From an uncultured Lachnospiraceae bacterium (GTDB lineage Bacteria > Bacillota > Clostridia > Lachnospirales > Lachnospiraceae): a stretch of 64,000 nt of DNA. The notes beneath the pieces were generated by a model. The model was given only the letters and a program-made list of their open reading frames with translations. It was not told the origin of the DNA and searched no databases. The DNA lies in the NCBI GenBank assembly GCA_947626985.1, contig CANQUG010000002.1:1-64000 (forward strand), written 5' to 3'. Positions within the stretch are counted from its first letter, which is position 1; each line of letters opens with the position of its first letter. Positions 48,130 through 57,067 of this stretch are shown here, piece by piece. Made by a program: the position numbers and the translations under genes.

Positions 48130-49881
48130 ATGGCATTTGACGGAATTACCATAAAAGCTGTCGTCGCGGAATGTAATGAGCGGCTCAATGGGGGGCGTTT
48201 TCATAAGATCGCTCAGCCGGAAAGTGATGAACTGCTTATTACCGCGAAGAGTCCTCAGGGTCAGTACCGCCTGCTGCTTTCAGCCAGCGCTTCCCTGCCC
48301 CTGATCTATTTTACGGATAAAAACAAGCCCAGTCCTCTTACTGCGCCCAATTTCTGCATGCTGCTGCGCAAGCATGTGGGCACGGCCCGCATTGCTTCTA
48401 TCCGCCAGCCGGGGCTGGAACGCGCGGTGGAGTTTGAGCTGGAGCATTTGAACGAGATGGGCGATCCCTGTAAAAAAATCCTCATTATTGAGCTCATGGG
48501 CAAACACAGCAATCTGATCTTCTGTGACGAAAATCGTATGATTCTGGACAGTATCAAGCATGTGTCCTCTCATATGAGCTCTGTGAGGGAGGTGCTGCCC
48601 GGGCGGCAGTATTTTCTTCCTCAGACTCAGGAGAAGCTGGATCCTCTCACGGTTACGGAGGAGGAGTTCCGGGAGGCGGTGTGCCGGAAGCCCTGCAATA
48701 TTTCCAAAGCGCTTTATTCTGCTCTCACCGGCCTGAGTCCGGTGATGGCGGAGGAAATCTGTTTCCGCGCCTCCATAGACGGGGGCGACGCGGCTCAGTC
48801 TCTGGACGCTCCTTCGGCCACTCATCTGTATCATACCTTCCGCAGGATCATGGATCAGGTAGAGGAGGGGGATTTTACGCCCAATATTATTTATCGGGAG
48901 GGGGTTCCCGTGGAGTACGGGGTTCTTCCCCTCACGCAGTATGGAAGCGAATATACGGCGGAACGGTTTGACAGCGTTTCCGCTATGCTGGAGGCTTACT
49001 ACGCCTCGAAAAATACCGTCACACGCATCCGTCAGAAATCCTCCGACCTGCGGAGGGTGGTTCAGACCGCTCTGGACCGAAACCGGAAGAAATTCCTGCT
49101 TCAGGAAAAGCAGATGAAGGATACCGAAAAGAAGGATAAATACCGGGTATACGGAGAGCTTATCAATACCTACGGCTATGGTCTGGAGGAGGGGTGCCGC
49201 TCCTTCCGGGCGCTTAACTATTATACCGGGGAGGAGATCGAGATTCCTCTGGATCCCGTTCTTACGCCGGGGGAAAACGCGAAAAAATATTTTGACCGCT
49301 ATGGAAAGCTGAAGCGGACGGAGGAGGCTCTCACCCAGCAGCTTGCGGAGACGGAAAGCGAGATCGCCCACCTGGAATCCATCTCCAACGCTCTGGATAT
49401 CGCTCTCTCGGAGAGCGATCTGTCCCAGATCCGGGACGAGCTGGTGCAGTACGGCTATATCAAAAAGCATGCCGGGGATAAAAAGGGACGGAAAATGCAG
49501 GCCAAATCCAGGCCCTTCCATTACATATCCAGCGACGGCTACGACATCTATGTGGGAAAAAATAATTATCAGAACGATGAGCTCACCTTCAAACTGGCCA
49601 CTGGCAATGACTGGTGGTTCCACGCCAAGAAAATGGCGGGCTCCCACGTGGTGGTGAAGACGAAGGACGGGGAAATTCCGGACCGGACCTTCGAGGAGGC
49701 CGGCAGACTGGCCGCCTACTATTCCAAAGGGCGCTCCGCTCCCAAGGTGGAGATCGACTATATCCAGAAAAAGCACGTAAAAAAACCCGGCGGAGCAAAA
49801 CCGGGCTTCGTGGTATACTATACCAATTTTTCTCTTATGGCTTCCCCGGAAATCGGAGATATCCGGGAAACGGAATCCTGA
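48130..49881 (+). CDS. rqcH: NFACT-family ribosome quality control factor RqcH (fibronectin-binding A)
   Basis: 583 aa; MAFDGITIKAVVAECNERLNGGRFHKIAQP; NDWWFHAKKMAGSHVVVK. Confidence 0.95.
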   Translation: MAFDGITIKAVVAECNERLNGGRFHKIAQPESDELLITAKSPQGQYRLLLSASASLPLIYFTDKNKPSPLTAPNFCMLLRKHVGTARIASIRQPGLERAVEFELEHLNEMGDPCKKILIIELMGKHSNLIFCDENRMILDSIKHVSSHMSSVREVLPGRQYFLPQTQEKLDPLTVTEEEFREAVCRKPCNISKALYSALTGLSPVMAEEICFRASIDGGDAAQSLDAPSATHLYHTFRRIMDQVEEGDFTPNIIYREGVPVEYGVLPLTQYGSEYTAERFDSVSAMLEAYYASKNTVTRIRQKSSDLRRVVQTALDRNRKKFLLQEKQMKDTEKKDKYRVYGELINTYGYGLEEGCRSFRALNYYTGEEIEIPLDPVLTPGENAKKYFDRYGKLKRTEEALTQQLAETESEIAHLESISNALDIALSESDLSQIRDELVQYGYIKKHAGDKKGRKMQAKSRPFHYISSDGYDIYVGKNNYQNDELTFKLATGNDWWFHAKKMAGSHVVVKTKDGEIPDRTFEEAGRLAAYYSKGRSAPKVEIDYIQKKHVKKPGGAKPGFVVYYTNFSLMASPEIGDIRETES

Positions 49882-49973
49882 TAATTGGAAAATGGGAACG
49901 CTTTCACGGCAGCAGCCTGAACATTCTCCAGTAATCGGCGGTTCACCGCAGCATTTCCCGTAGAACAAGAAAC

Positions 49974-50078
49974 GTCCGCAGATCCTTGTTTGTATACAGT
50001 GTCAAAAAAACCGATGCCCCTGGGTCTTAGGGTGCTTCCGCCCCTCTCCCACAGTATACAAAAAAACGCTCTGCGGAC
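49974..50078. repeat. Imperfect ~28-bp terminal inverted repeat element
   Basis: gtccgcag...tttgtatacagtg / cacagtatacaaa...ctgcggac. Confidence 0.7.
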
Positions 50079-50106
50079 CATTCCATGCTGTCCGTCATTC
50101 CATATA

Positions 50107-50140
50107 CCCGGGAAATCCTCTTCCTGAGAAGATTTCCCGG
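50107..50140. repeat. Hairpin, 10-bp stem
   Basis: CCGGGAAATC ... GATTTCCCGG. Confidence 0.8.
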
Positions 50141-50260
50141 ATGGTCTGTTCCGTTACAGTTCTGATATCTGAACTGCCCTCTGCCTCAATGGCAGAGGAT
50201 TTTCAGTTCTGCATTTCCGTAAGAAATCTCTTAACTCTTAAAGCTCGTCCCTTATGGCTC

Positions 50261-50424
50261 GTCCGAAAACCTGAACAGTCGTCGACGCCCGCAGGAGGCA
50301 AACGTCCTTGTGGCGTTTGAATTCTGTCCGAAAACCTGAACAGTCGTCAGCCCCCGCAGAAGGCAAACGTCCTTGTGGCGTCTGAGTGCTGTCCGAAAAC
50401 CTGATCAGTCGTCAGCGCCCTCCA
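50261..50424. repeat. 65-bp tandem repeat, ~2.5 copies, running into the 3' end of the EF-G paralogue
   Basis: gtccgaaaacctgaacagtcgtc at 50261, 50326 and 50391 (period exactly 65). Confidence 0.92.
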
Positions 50425-52495
50425 GGTTCGCGGCTCTGGCCTCGATCTCCTTGGCCTGAATGTCGCTGGGAGCCTGCTCATAGCGGGCAAACTCATAGGA
50501 GAAATCGCCGCTGCCGCCGGTCATGGAGCGCAGATCGGTGGAGTATCCGTAGATCTCCAGCATGGGAACGTCTGCCTCGATGATGGTATTGCCCTGATGA
50601 TCGGGATTCATGCCCAGCACGCGTCCGCGGCGCTTGTTCAGGTCGCCCATGGCGTCGCCGGTATATTTATCCGGAACGGTAACCTTCATGGAAACGATGG
50701 GCTCCAGAAGTACGGGGGACGCATCCATAAAGCCTTTCTTGAAGGCAAGGATGGTGGCCATCTTGAAGGCCATTTCCGAAGAGTCTACCGGGTGGAAGGA
50801 TCCGTCATAGAGGGTGGCCTTCACGCCTACTACGGGGTAAGCGGCCAGCGGGCCCTTCTGTACGCATTCCTGAAGACCTTTTTCCACTGCCGGGAAATAG
50901 TTCTTGGGAACGGCGCCGCCCACGACTACCTGCTCGAATACGTAGCTCTCGTCCAGATTTCCGGAGGGCTCGAAGCGCATCTTCACGTGACCGTACTGGC
51001 CGTGTCCGCCGGACTGCTTCTTATGCTTGCCTTCCACGTCGGAGTTCTTCCGGATGGTCTCACGGAAGGGTACTCTGGGTTTGGAAAGCTCTACGTCTAC
51101 TTTATAACGCTCTTTCAGTTTATTGATCACAATGTCCAGATGCTGGTCGCCCATGCCGTAGAGCAGGGTCTGACGGTTCGCGGAATCGTTCACCGTGCGG
51201 AGCGTCTGATCCTCGCTCATCATTCTTGCCAGAGCCTGGGAGATCTTATCCTCATCGCCCTTCTTCACTGCCTTATATCTCTTATAGGTATAAGGAACGG
51301 AGATACTGGCCTTCGGATACTGAATGGGCATGGCCTTGGTAGCAAGACTGTCGCCGGTCTGTACGCTGTTCAGCTTGGCAATGGCGCCGATGTCGCCTGC
51401 ATGAAGCTCGGCAACCTCGGAGGGTCTGGAGCCTTCCAGCACATACAGCTTGTTCAGACGTTCCTCTTCGCCCTTCTCCACATTGTACAGGGTGTCGTCG
51501 GACTTGATCACGCCGGAGCACACCTTGATGAGCGAATATTTTCCAAGGAAGGGATCCACGATGGTCTTCCACACATATGCGGATTTCGCCTTGGAAAAAT
51601 CATAATTCGCCTGGAAGATCTCGCTGGTCTTCTGCGCGATTCCGTTGCAGGGACGTTTGTCCGGGCTGGGGAAGTACTCGCAGATATCATCCAGGAGATT
51701 GGATACGCCCCGGAGATTTACCGGAGATCCCATACAAACGGGAACCACGCTGGCATCCTGTACGTTCACGGCCAGAGCTGCGGAAACCTCCTCCACGGAG
51801 AACTCGTCTCCCTCGAAGTAGCGGTCCATAAACTCCTCGCTGGTCTCTGCCACGGATTCCATCAGGATGTCATGATATTTCTCAAGATATTCATCCAGAT
51901 AAGCCGGGATATCGCAGGGCTCCTTCTTGCCCTTGTCGACGTACTTCCTGCCTGCCTGCTTCACCACGTTTACATAGCCCACGAATTTTCCGTCCTCACG
52001 GATGGGGAAATGGATGGGAGCGATCTTCTTGCCGTAGAGCTCTGTCAGCTCCTCCACTACCTTGCGGTAGCTGACATCGTCCAGATCCATATCCGTCACG
52101 AAGATCATGCGCGGAAGTTTATATTTCTCACACATATTCCATGCCTTCTGTGTGCCTACCTGAACACCAGCTTTACCGGAAACAACGATAATCGCCGCAT
52201 CAGCTGCACTAACAGCCTCTTCTACTTCACCTACGAAATCGAAATATCCGGGAGTGTCAAGGACATTCACTTTTACTTTATTCCACTGTACCGGAATTAA
52301 AGTAGTGGAAATGGAAAAGTGTCTCTTGATTTCTTCTTTGTCATAATCGCTGACCGTGTTTCCGTCTTCCACTCTGCCCAGACGGCTGGTCATGCCCGAC
52401 AGATATGCCATCGCCTCTGCCAGTGTCGTCTTGCCGGCGCCGCCGTGACCCAAAAGGACTACGTTTCTGATTCGGTCAGTTCTAAAAACGTCCAT
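50405..52495 (-). CDS. Elongation factor G-like translational GTPase (divergent paralogue)
   Basis: 696 aa; G1 GHGGAGKTTL, G3 DTPGYFDF, G domain IV QSGGHGQYGHVKMRFEP. Confidence 0.92.
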   Translation of the reverse strand: MDVFRTDRIRNVVLLGHGGAGKTTLAEAMAYLSGMTSRLGRVEDGNTVSDYDKEEIKRHFSISTTLIPVQWNKVKVNVLDTPGYFDFVGEVEEAVSAADAAIIVVSGKAGVQVGTQKAWNMCEKYKLPRMIFVTDMDLDDVSYRKVVEELTELYGKKIAPIHFPIREDGKFVGYVNVVKQAGRKYVDKGKKEPCDIPAYLDEYLEKYHDILMESVAETSEEFMDRYFEGDEFSVEEVSAALAVNVQDASVVPVCMGSPVNLRGVSNLLDDICEYFPSPDKRPCNGIAQKTSEIFQANYDFSKAKSAYVWKTIVDPFLGKYSLIKVCSGVIKSDDTLYNVEKGEEERLNKLYVLEGSRPSEVAELHAGDIGAIAKLNSVQTGDSLATKAMPIQYPKASISVPYTYKRYKAVKKGDEDKISQALARMMSEDQTLRTVNDSANRQTLLYGMGDQHLDIVINKLKERYKVDVELSKPRVPFRETIRKNSDVEGKHKKQSGGHGQYGHVKMRFEPSGNLDESYVFEQVVVGGAVPKNYFPAVEKGLQECVQKGPLAAYPVVGVKATLYDGSFHPVDSSEMAFKMATILAFKKGFMDASPVLLEPIVSMKVTVPDKYTGDAMGDLNKRRGRVLGMNPDHQGNTIIEADVPMLEIYGYSTDLRSMTGGSGDFSYEFARYEQAPSDIQAKEIEARAANLEGADD

Positions 52496-52636
52496 ATGTA
52501 ATACCTCCCTGTTTGTCTTGTATGTTGATATTTTACTAAAATTTCAAAGGGGTTTCAAGTATTTTATATAAACTTGCCAGTCTTTTTTCAAAAAAAAATT
52601 TTCCGGAACAGAATTATCATGGTTTTGCGGGAGAAA

Positions 52637-52665
52637 TTGACATTTTTCAAAGTATCTCTTACAAT
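52637..52665 (+). promoter_or_regulatory. Sigma-A promoter of tyrA-aroA
   Basis: TTGACA - 17 bp - TACAAT. Confidence 0.75.
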
Positions 52666-52742
52666 ATAGAAGGATTTTCGTCCCGGGCGCCCGAAGCGCC
52701 GGGATGTTTTACCCTATCATAAGCCGAAAGGACAGACTTTCC

Positions 52743-53834
52743 ATGAAAACTATCGCATTTATCGGACTCGGCCTCATCGGCGGTTCCATCGCCAGGGCCG
52801 TGCGCAAATATCATCCGGATTATCATATTCTGGCCTACGCCGCCCACAGGGAAACCCTGGCGGAGGCTCTGAGCGCCAACGTGATCGACGCCGTCTGCGA
52901 AGCCAGGGACGAACGCTACGGAAGCTGCGACTACATTTTTCTCTGCGCCCCCGTGGAATATAACCTCCGGTATCTGGAATATCTGAAGGACGTGATCAGC
53001 CCTCACTGCATCATCACCGACGTGGGCAGCGTGAAGAGCGTCATTCAGAAAAAGGTGGAGGAGCTTCACCTGGAATCCCGCTTCATCGGCGGACACCCCA
53101 TGGCCGGCTCGGAGAAATCCGGTTTTTCCAATTCCAGCGACCGGCTTATCGAGAACGCCTACTACCTCATCACTCCGGGAGGGGAGAATCCCATGGAGGA
53201 GCTGGCGGAATTTTCGGAGTTCATTTCCTCCCTGGGAGCCCTTCCCATGATCATGTCCCCACAGGAGCACGATTTTGCCGCCGCGGGAGTGAGCCATCTG
53301 CCTCACATCATCGCCTCCGCCCTGGTAAATCTGGTGAGGGAGCTGGACAACGAGGAGGAATTTATGAAGACCATCGCCGCGGGAGGCTTCCGGGACATCA
53401 CCAGGATCGCTTCCTCCTCACCGGTGATGTGGCAGCAGATCTGTCTGGAGAACGGCGGAAACATCTCCGCTGTTCTGGACGAATACATCCGGATGCTGGT
53501 TCAGATCCGGTGCTCTGTGGATAACCGGGAGGCGGATCAGCTTTATCAGATGTTCGCCGATTCCAGGGACTACCGCGACTCCATCGACGCCACCGTCAGC
53601 GGATCCATCCGCAAAGCCTACGTGATCTACATCGACATCGCGGACGAGGCGGGAGGCATCGCCACCATCGCCACCATCCTGGCCATGGACAACATCAATA
53701 TCAAGAACATCGGCATCATCCACAACCGTGAGTTTGAACAGGGCGTTCTGAAAATCGAATTCTACGAGGAGGACGCCCGGGCCCGCGGCATCGCTCTGTT
53801 AAGGAAGCGGAACTATACGGTCTATGAGCGCTGA
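52743..53834 (+). CDS. tyrA: Prephenate dehydrogenase with C-terminal ACT domain
   Basis: MKTIAFIGLGLIGGSIARAVRKY; GGHPMAGSEKSGF; VIYIDIADEAGGIATIATILA. Confidence 0.95.
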   Translation: MKTIAFIGLGLIGGSIARAVRKYHPDYHILAYAAHRETLAEALSANVIDAVCEARDERYGSCDYIFLCAPVEYNLRYLEYLKDVISPHCIITDVGSVKSVIQKKVEELHLESRFIGGHPMAGSEKSGFSNSSDRLIENAYYLITPGGENPMEELAEFSEFISSLGALPMIMSPQEHDFAAAGVSHLPHIIASALVNLVRELDNEEEFMKTIAAGGFRDITRIASSSPVMWQQICLENGGNISAVLDEYIRMLVQIRCSVDNREADQLYQMFADSRDYRDSIDATVSGSIRKAYVIYIDIADEAGGIATIATILAMDNINIKNIGIIHNREFEQGVLKIEFYEEDARARGIALLRKRNYTVYER

Positions 53835-53890
53835 TCGGCTCCGGGACCTTTCACTGTTACAAAAATAAAGCTGAAAAGCAGGTATTTGCC

Positions 53891-55168
53891 ATGATCATAA
53901 AAAAACAGACAGCGCTTCGGGGAGAGCTTTCCATCCCCGGGGACAAATCCATCTCCCACAGGGCGGTCATGTTCGGCTCCCTGGCCCGGGGAACCACCCG
54001 CATCTCCCGCTTTCTGGAGGGCGCGGACTGCCTTTCCACCATCTCCTGTTTTCAGAAGATGGGAATCTCCATCGAAAGAAGCGACCGGGAAATCCTGGTT
54101 CACGGAAAAGGCCTCCATGGCCTTGCCGCCCCGGCGGACTGCCTGGACGTGGGAAACAGCGGAACCACCACCCGGCTGATCTCCGGCATTCTGGCAGGAC
54201 AGAACTTTGTATCGGAATTAAACGGGGACGCCTCCATCCAGTCCAGACCCATGAAACGGATCATCACGCCCCTCACCGCCATGGGAGCGGATATCGTAAG
54301 CCTGAAGGGCAACGGCTGCGCCCCTCTGCGCATTGCCGGCAGACCTCTTCACGCCATTCATTATAATTCCCCGGTGGCCTCTGCCCAGGTGAAATCCTGC
54401 GTGCTCCTGGCAGGACTTTACGCGGACGGAATCACCAGCGTCACCGAGCCTGTTCTCTCCAGGAACCATACGGAGCTGATGCTGAATTATTTCGGCGCTC
54501 AGGTGGAATCTTCGGGCACTACCGCCTCCATCCATCCCGAACCTCTTCTGGAAGGGCGGGACATTCAGGTTCCGGGGGACATCTCCTCCGCAGCCTATTT
54601 CCTGGGAGCGGGCATCCTCACCCCCGGCAGTGAAATTCTGCTGAAAAACGTGGGGATCAATCCCACCAGGGACGGCATCCTCCGGGTTCTGAAGGACATG
54701 GGCGCGGATATCACTCTCATGAACGAAAAGCATGACGGAGAGCCGGTGGCAGATCTGCTGGTCCGCTCCGGAGCCCTTCACGGCACGGAGATCGGAGGGG
54801 AAATCATTCCCGCGCTGATCGATGAGCTCCCCATGCTGGCAGTGATCGCCGCTTTCGCGGAAGGAACCACCGTGATCCGGGACGCGGCGGAGCTTCGGGT
54901 AAAGGAATCCGACCGGATCGAAGTGATGGTGGAGAATTTAAAGAAAATGGGCGCGGATATCGAGGGTACCCCCGACGGCATGGTGATCCGGGGCGGCAGG
55001 CCCCTTCACGGAGCGGTGATCGATCCCCGTCTGGACCACAGAGCAGCCATGTCCTTCGCGGTGGCCGGAACCGTCTGCGACGGAGACCTGGATATCCGGG
55101 ACGCAGAATGCGTAACCATCTCCTATCCGGACTTCTATAAGGATCTGTATCGGCTGGGAAGCCGCTGA
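53891..55168 (+). CDS. aroA: 3-phosphoshikimate 1-carboxyvinyltransferase
   Basis: 425 aa; GDKSISHRAVMFGSLA; DVGNSGTTTRLISG; RVKESDRIEVM. Confidence 0.97.
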   Translation: MIIKKQTALRGELSIPGDKSISHRAVMFGSLARGTTRISRFLEGADCLSTISCFQKMGISIERSDREILVHGKGLHGLAAPADCLDVGNSGTTTRLISGILAGQNFVSELNGDASIQSRPMKRIITPLTAMGADIVSLKGNGCAPLRIAGRPLHAIHYNSPVASAQVKSCVLLAGLYADGITSVTEPVLSRNHTELMLNYFGAQVESSGTTASIHPEPLLEGRDIQVPGDISSAAYFLGAGILTPGSEILLKNVGINPTRDGILRVLKDMGADITLMNEKHDGEPVADLLVRSGALHGTEIGGEIIPALIDELPMLAVIAAFAEGTTVIRDAAELRVKESDRIEVMVENLKKMGADIEGTPDGMVIRGGRPLHGAVIDPRLDHRAAMSFAVAGTVCDGDLDIRDAECVTISYPDFYKDLYRLGSR

Positions 55169-55195
55169 GAATTTAAGGAATCCCGTCATAGTACA

Positions 55196-55483
55196 TTAAA
55201 CCGTACCCTGACGGGATTTTATTTCCACCTTCAGATATTCGTCCGCCTCCGCAGCGTCCTTCAGCACCTTTTCCATCCGTCTGAAATAATTCAGCATTCT
55301 CCCGTCCTCCACCCCGGAGAAATCCAGGATGATCTTCGTATCCTCGCAGAGCTCTGTCAGCACATCATAAAGAGCGTCCAGATTTTTGCCGTAATAAGAG
55401 GGCAGGTTCAGTTCCTTTGCCAGGAATTCATGAATCTCCCTCACATTCTCAAATTCGGAACCGGTCATAAAAACTTCCGTCAT
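55196..55483 (-). CDS. Barstar family ribonuclease inhibitor
   Basis: 95 aa; ELNLPSYYGKNLDALYDVLTE matches the barstar core [20 protein letters not shown]. Confidence 0.92.
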   Translation of the reverse strand: MTEVFMTGSEFENVREIHEFLAKELNLPSYYGKNLDALYDVLTELCEDTKIILDFSGVEDGRMLNYFRRMEKVLKDAAEADEYLKVEIKSRQGTV

Positions 55484-55648
55484 ATATTTCACCCCTTCTG
55501 TCAAAAACTGCTGCTTTTATTTGAATAAATTTCTATTTGCCGGAAAAACTACTGTACAATTCCAGTCCATTTTATGTATAATAGATACGGAACTTTATAC
55601 AAGTATATCATTGCCGCAGAAATTTGACCAGAGAGGAGAAAACTGATT

Positions 55649-56638
55649 ATGAAAATTCTGTTTTACGGCACCAAAAACTATGACGAGCGTTTCTTTTCCA
55701 GAATCCTTCCGGATTTTCCGGGAATCGAAATGAAATTTATCGAGGCTAATATTTATGAGGAAACGGCTTCCCTTGCCAGAGGCTATGAAGCGATCTGCGC
55801 TTTCGTAAACGCGGATTTGAGCGCCCCGGTGGTCAGAGCCCTCGGTCGCGAAGGGGTGAAGCTGATCCTCCTGCGCTGCGCCGGATACAATAATGTGGAC
55901 CTTGCCGCCGCCAGAGACTGCGGAATTTCCGTTCTCCGCGTGCCGGGCTATTCCCCGGAAGCCGTTGCGGAGCACGCCATGGCTCTGGTACTCACCGCCA
56001 ACCGCCATACCCACAAGGCTTATATCAAATGCCGGGAAAACAACTTTGCCCTCAACGGTCTCATGGGCATCAATCTCTACCGAAAGACGGCGGGGATCGT
56101 GGGCACCGGAAAAATCGGCCAGGCCATGGCCAGAATCTGCCGGGGATTCGGCATGAAGGTGATCGCCTACGACCTTTATCCCTGCAAAGACCTGGATTTC
56201 GTCACCTACGTATCCCTGGACGAGCTGCTCCGGGAGAGCGATCTGATCAGCCTGCACTGCCCCCTCACCGAGGAGACCCGGCACATGATCAATGAGGAAT
56301 CCATCGGAAAAATGAAGGACGGCGTGATTCTGGTCAACACCTCCAGAGGCGGCCTCATTAAGACGGAAGACCTTATCGCCGGTATCCGGGATCATAAATT
56401 CTTCGCCGTGGGACTGGACGTGTACGAGGAGGAGACGGATTTTGTATATGAAGATATGTCGGAACGTATCCTCCAAAGCTCCACCATCCAGAGACTGCTC
56501 TCCTTCCCCAACGTGACCATGACCTCCCATCAGGGCTTTTTCACGGAGGAAGCACTGTCCAATATCGCGGAAACCACTCTGGAAAACGCAGCGGATTTTA
56601 TGAACGGAAAACCGCTGAAAAATCAGGTGACCGCCTGA
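55649..56638 (+). CDS. D-2-hydroxyacid (D-lactate-type) dehydrogenase
   Basis: 329 aa; VPGYSPEAVAEHAMAL; GIVGTGKIGQAMARICRGFG; catalytic H in MTSHQGFFT. Confidence 0.94.
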   Translation: MKILFYGTKNYDERFFSRILPDFPGIEMKFIEANIYEETASLARGYEAICAFVNADLSAPVVRALGREGVKLILLRCAGYNNVDLAAARDCGISVLRVPGYSPEAVAEHAMALVLTANRHTHKAYIKCRENNFALNGLMGINLYRKTAGIVGTGKIGQAMARICRGFGMKVIAYDLYPCKDLDFVTYVSLDELLRESDLISLHCPLTEETRHMINEESIGKMKDGVILVNTSRGGLIKTEDLIAGIRDHKFFAVGLDVYEEETDFVYEDMSERILQSSTIQRLLSFPNVTMTSHQGFFTEEALSNIAETTLENAADFMNGKPLKNQVTA

Positions 56639-56645
56639 AATCATC

Positions 56646-56677
56646 CCCGTGATAAAATACACGGGATTAAGGTTTTT
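56646..56677 (+). terminator. Terminator of the D-hydroxyacid dehydrogenase gene
   Basis: CCCGTG...CACGGG then ATTAAGGTTTTT. Confidence 0.6.
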
Positions 56678-56699
56678 CGAAAATCCGAAAATTTAAGAC

Positions 56700-56727
56700 T
56701 TGCATTTTGGAGGAAGTGTGTTATACT
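56700..56727 (+). promoter_or_regulatory. Promoter of tRNA-Ala
   Basis: TTGCAT - 16 bp - TATACT immediately upstream of the tRNA. Confidence 0.65.
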
Positions 56728-56735
56728 AGAGTCAT

Positions 56736-56808
56736 GGGGCATTAGCGCAGCTGGGAGCGCGCCACACTGGCAGTGTGGAGGCCGTGGGTTCGAGTCCCAT
56801 ATGCTCCA
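56736..56808 (+). tRNA. tRNA-Ala (anticodon GGC)
   Basis: Cloverleaf GGGGCAT-TA-GCGCAGCTGGGAGCGC-...CCACA CTGGCAG TGTGG...GTGGG TTCGAGT CCCAT-ATGCTCCA; CCA not encoded. Confidence 0.95.
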
Positions 56809-56820
56809 TGACTCTGGAAG

Positions 56821-56857
56821 ATCCGAACACAGGCGGTTGTCAGTGTTCGGATTTTTT
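56821..56857 (+). terminator. Terminator of tRNA-Ala
   Basis: ATCCGAACAC...GTGTTCGGAT-T6. Confidence 0.88.
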
Positions 56858-56875
56858 ATGTTCTGCTCTTCATAA

Positions 56876-56978
56876 AGAGGGGCTGTTGGAAAATGCTGAC
56901 GGGACACACGATATGGAGAATTTCAAGGAGAATTCATCCATATCATATGCCGTCACGCAACTGTCCGACAGCCCCTCC
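56876..56978. mobile_element. Possible MITE-like remnant with ~16-bp imperfect terminal inverted repeats
   Basis: AGAGGGGCTGTTGGA ... TCCGACAGCCCCTCCT; no transposase ORF inside. Confidence 0.5.
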
Positions 56979-56993
56979 TGTTCTACAATACAG

Positions 56994-57040
56994 AAAAAAG
57001 CCGCCGGGAAGGGAAGCCTTTTCCTTCCCTTCCCGGCGGC
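56994..57040 (-). terminator. Terminator of the barnase gene, 17-bp perfect stem
   Basis: GCCGCCGGGAAGGGAAG-CCTTTTC-CTTCCCTTCCCGGCGGC, T6 on the minus strand. Confidence 0.93.
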
Positions 57041-57067
57041 GTCCTGAAAACGTCCGCCGCAGCTGTC

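Noticed and set aside
48280-49968. 562-aa minus-strand ORF
   Set aside because: Antisense to rqcH
50261-50404. CRISPR-like repeats
   Set aside because: Whole 65-bp units are duplicated including the between-repeat sequence; no variable spacers
50597-52300. 567-aa plus-strand ORF
   Set aside because: Antisense to the EF-G paralogue
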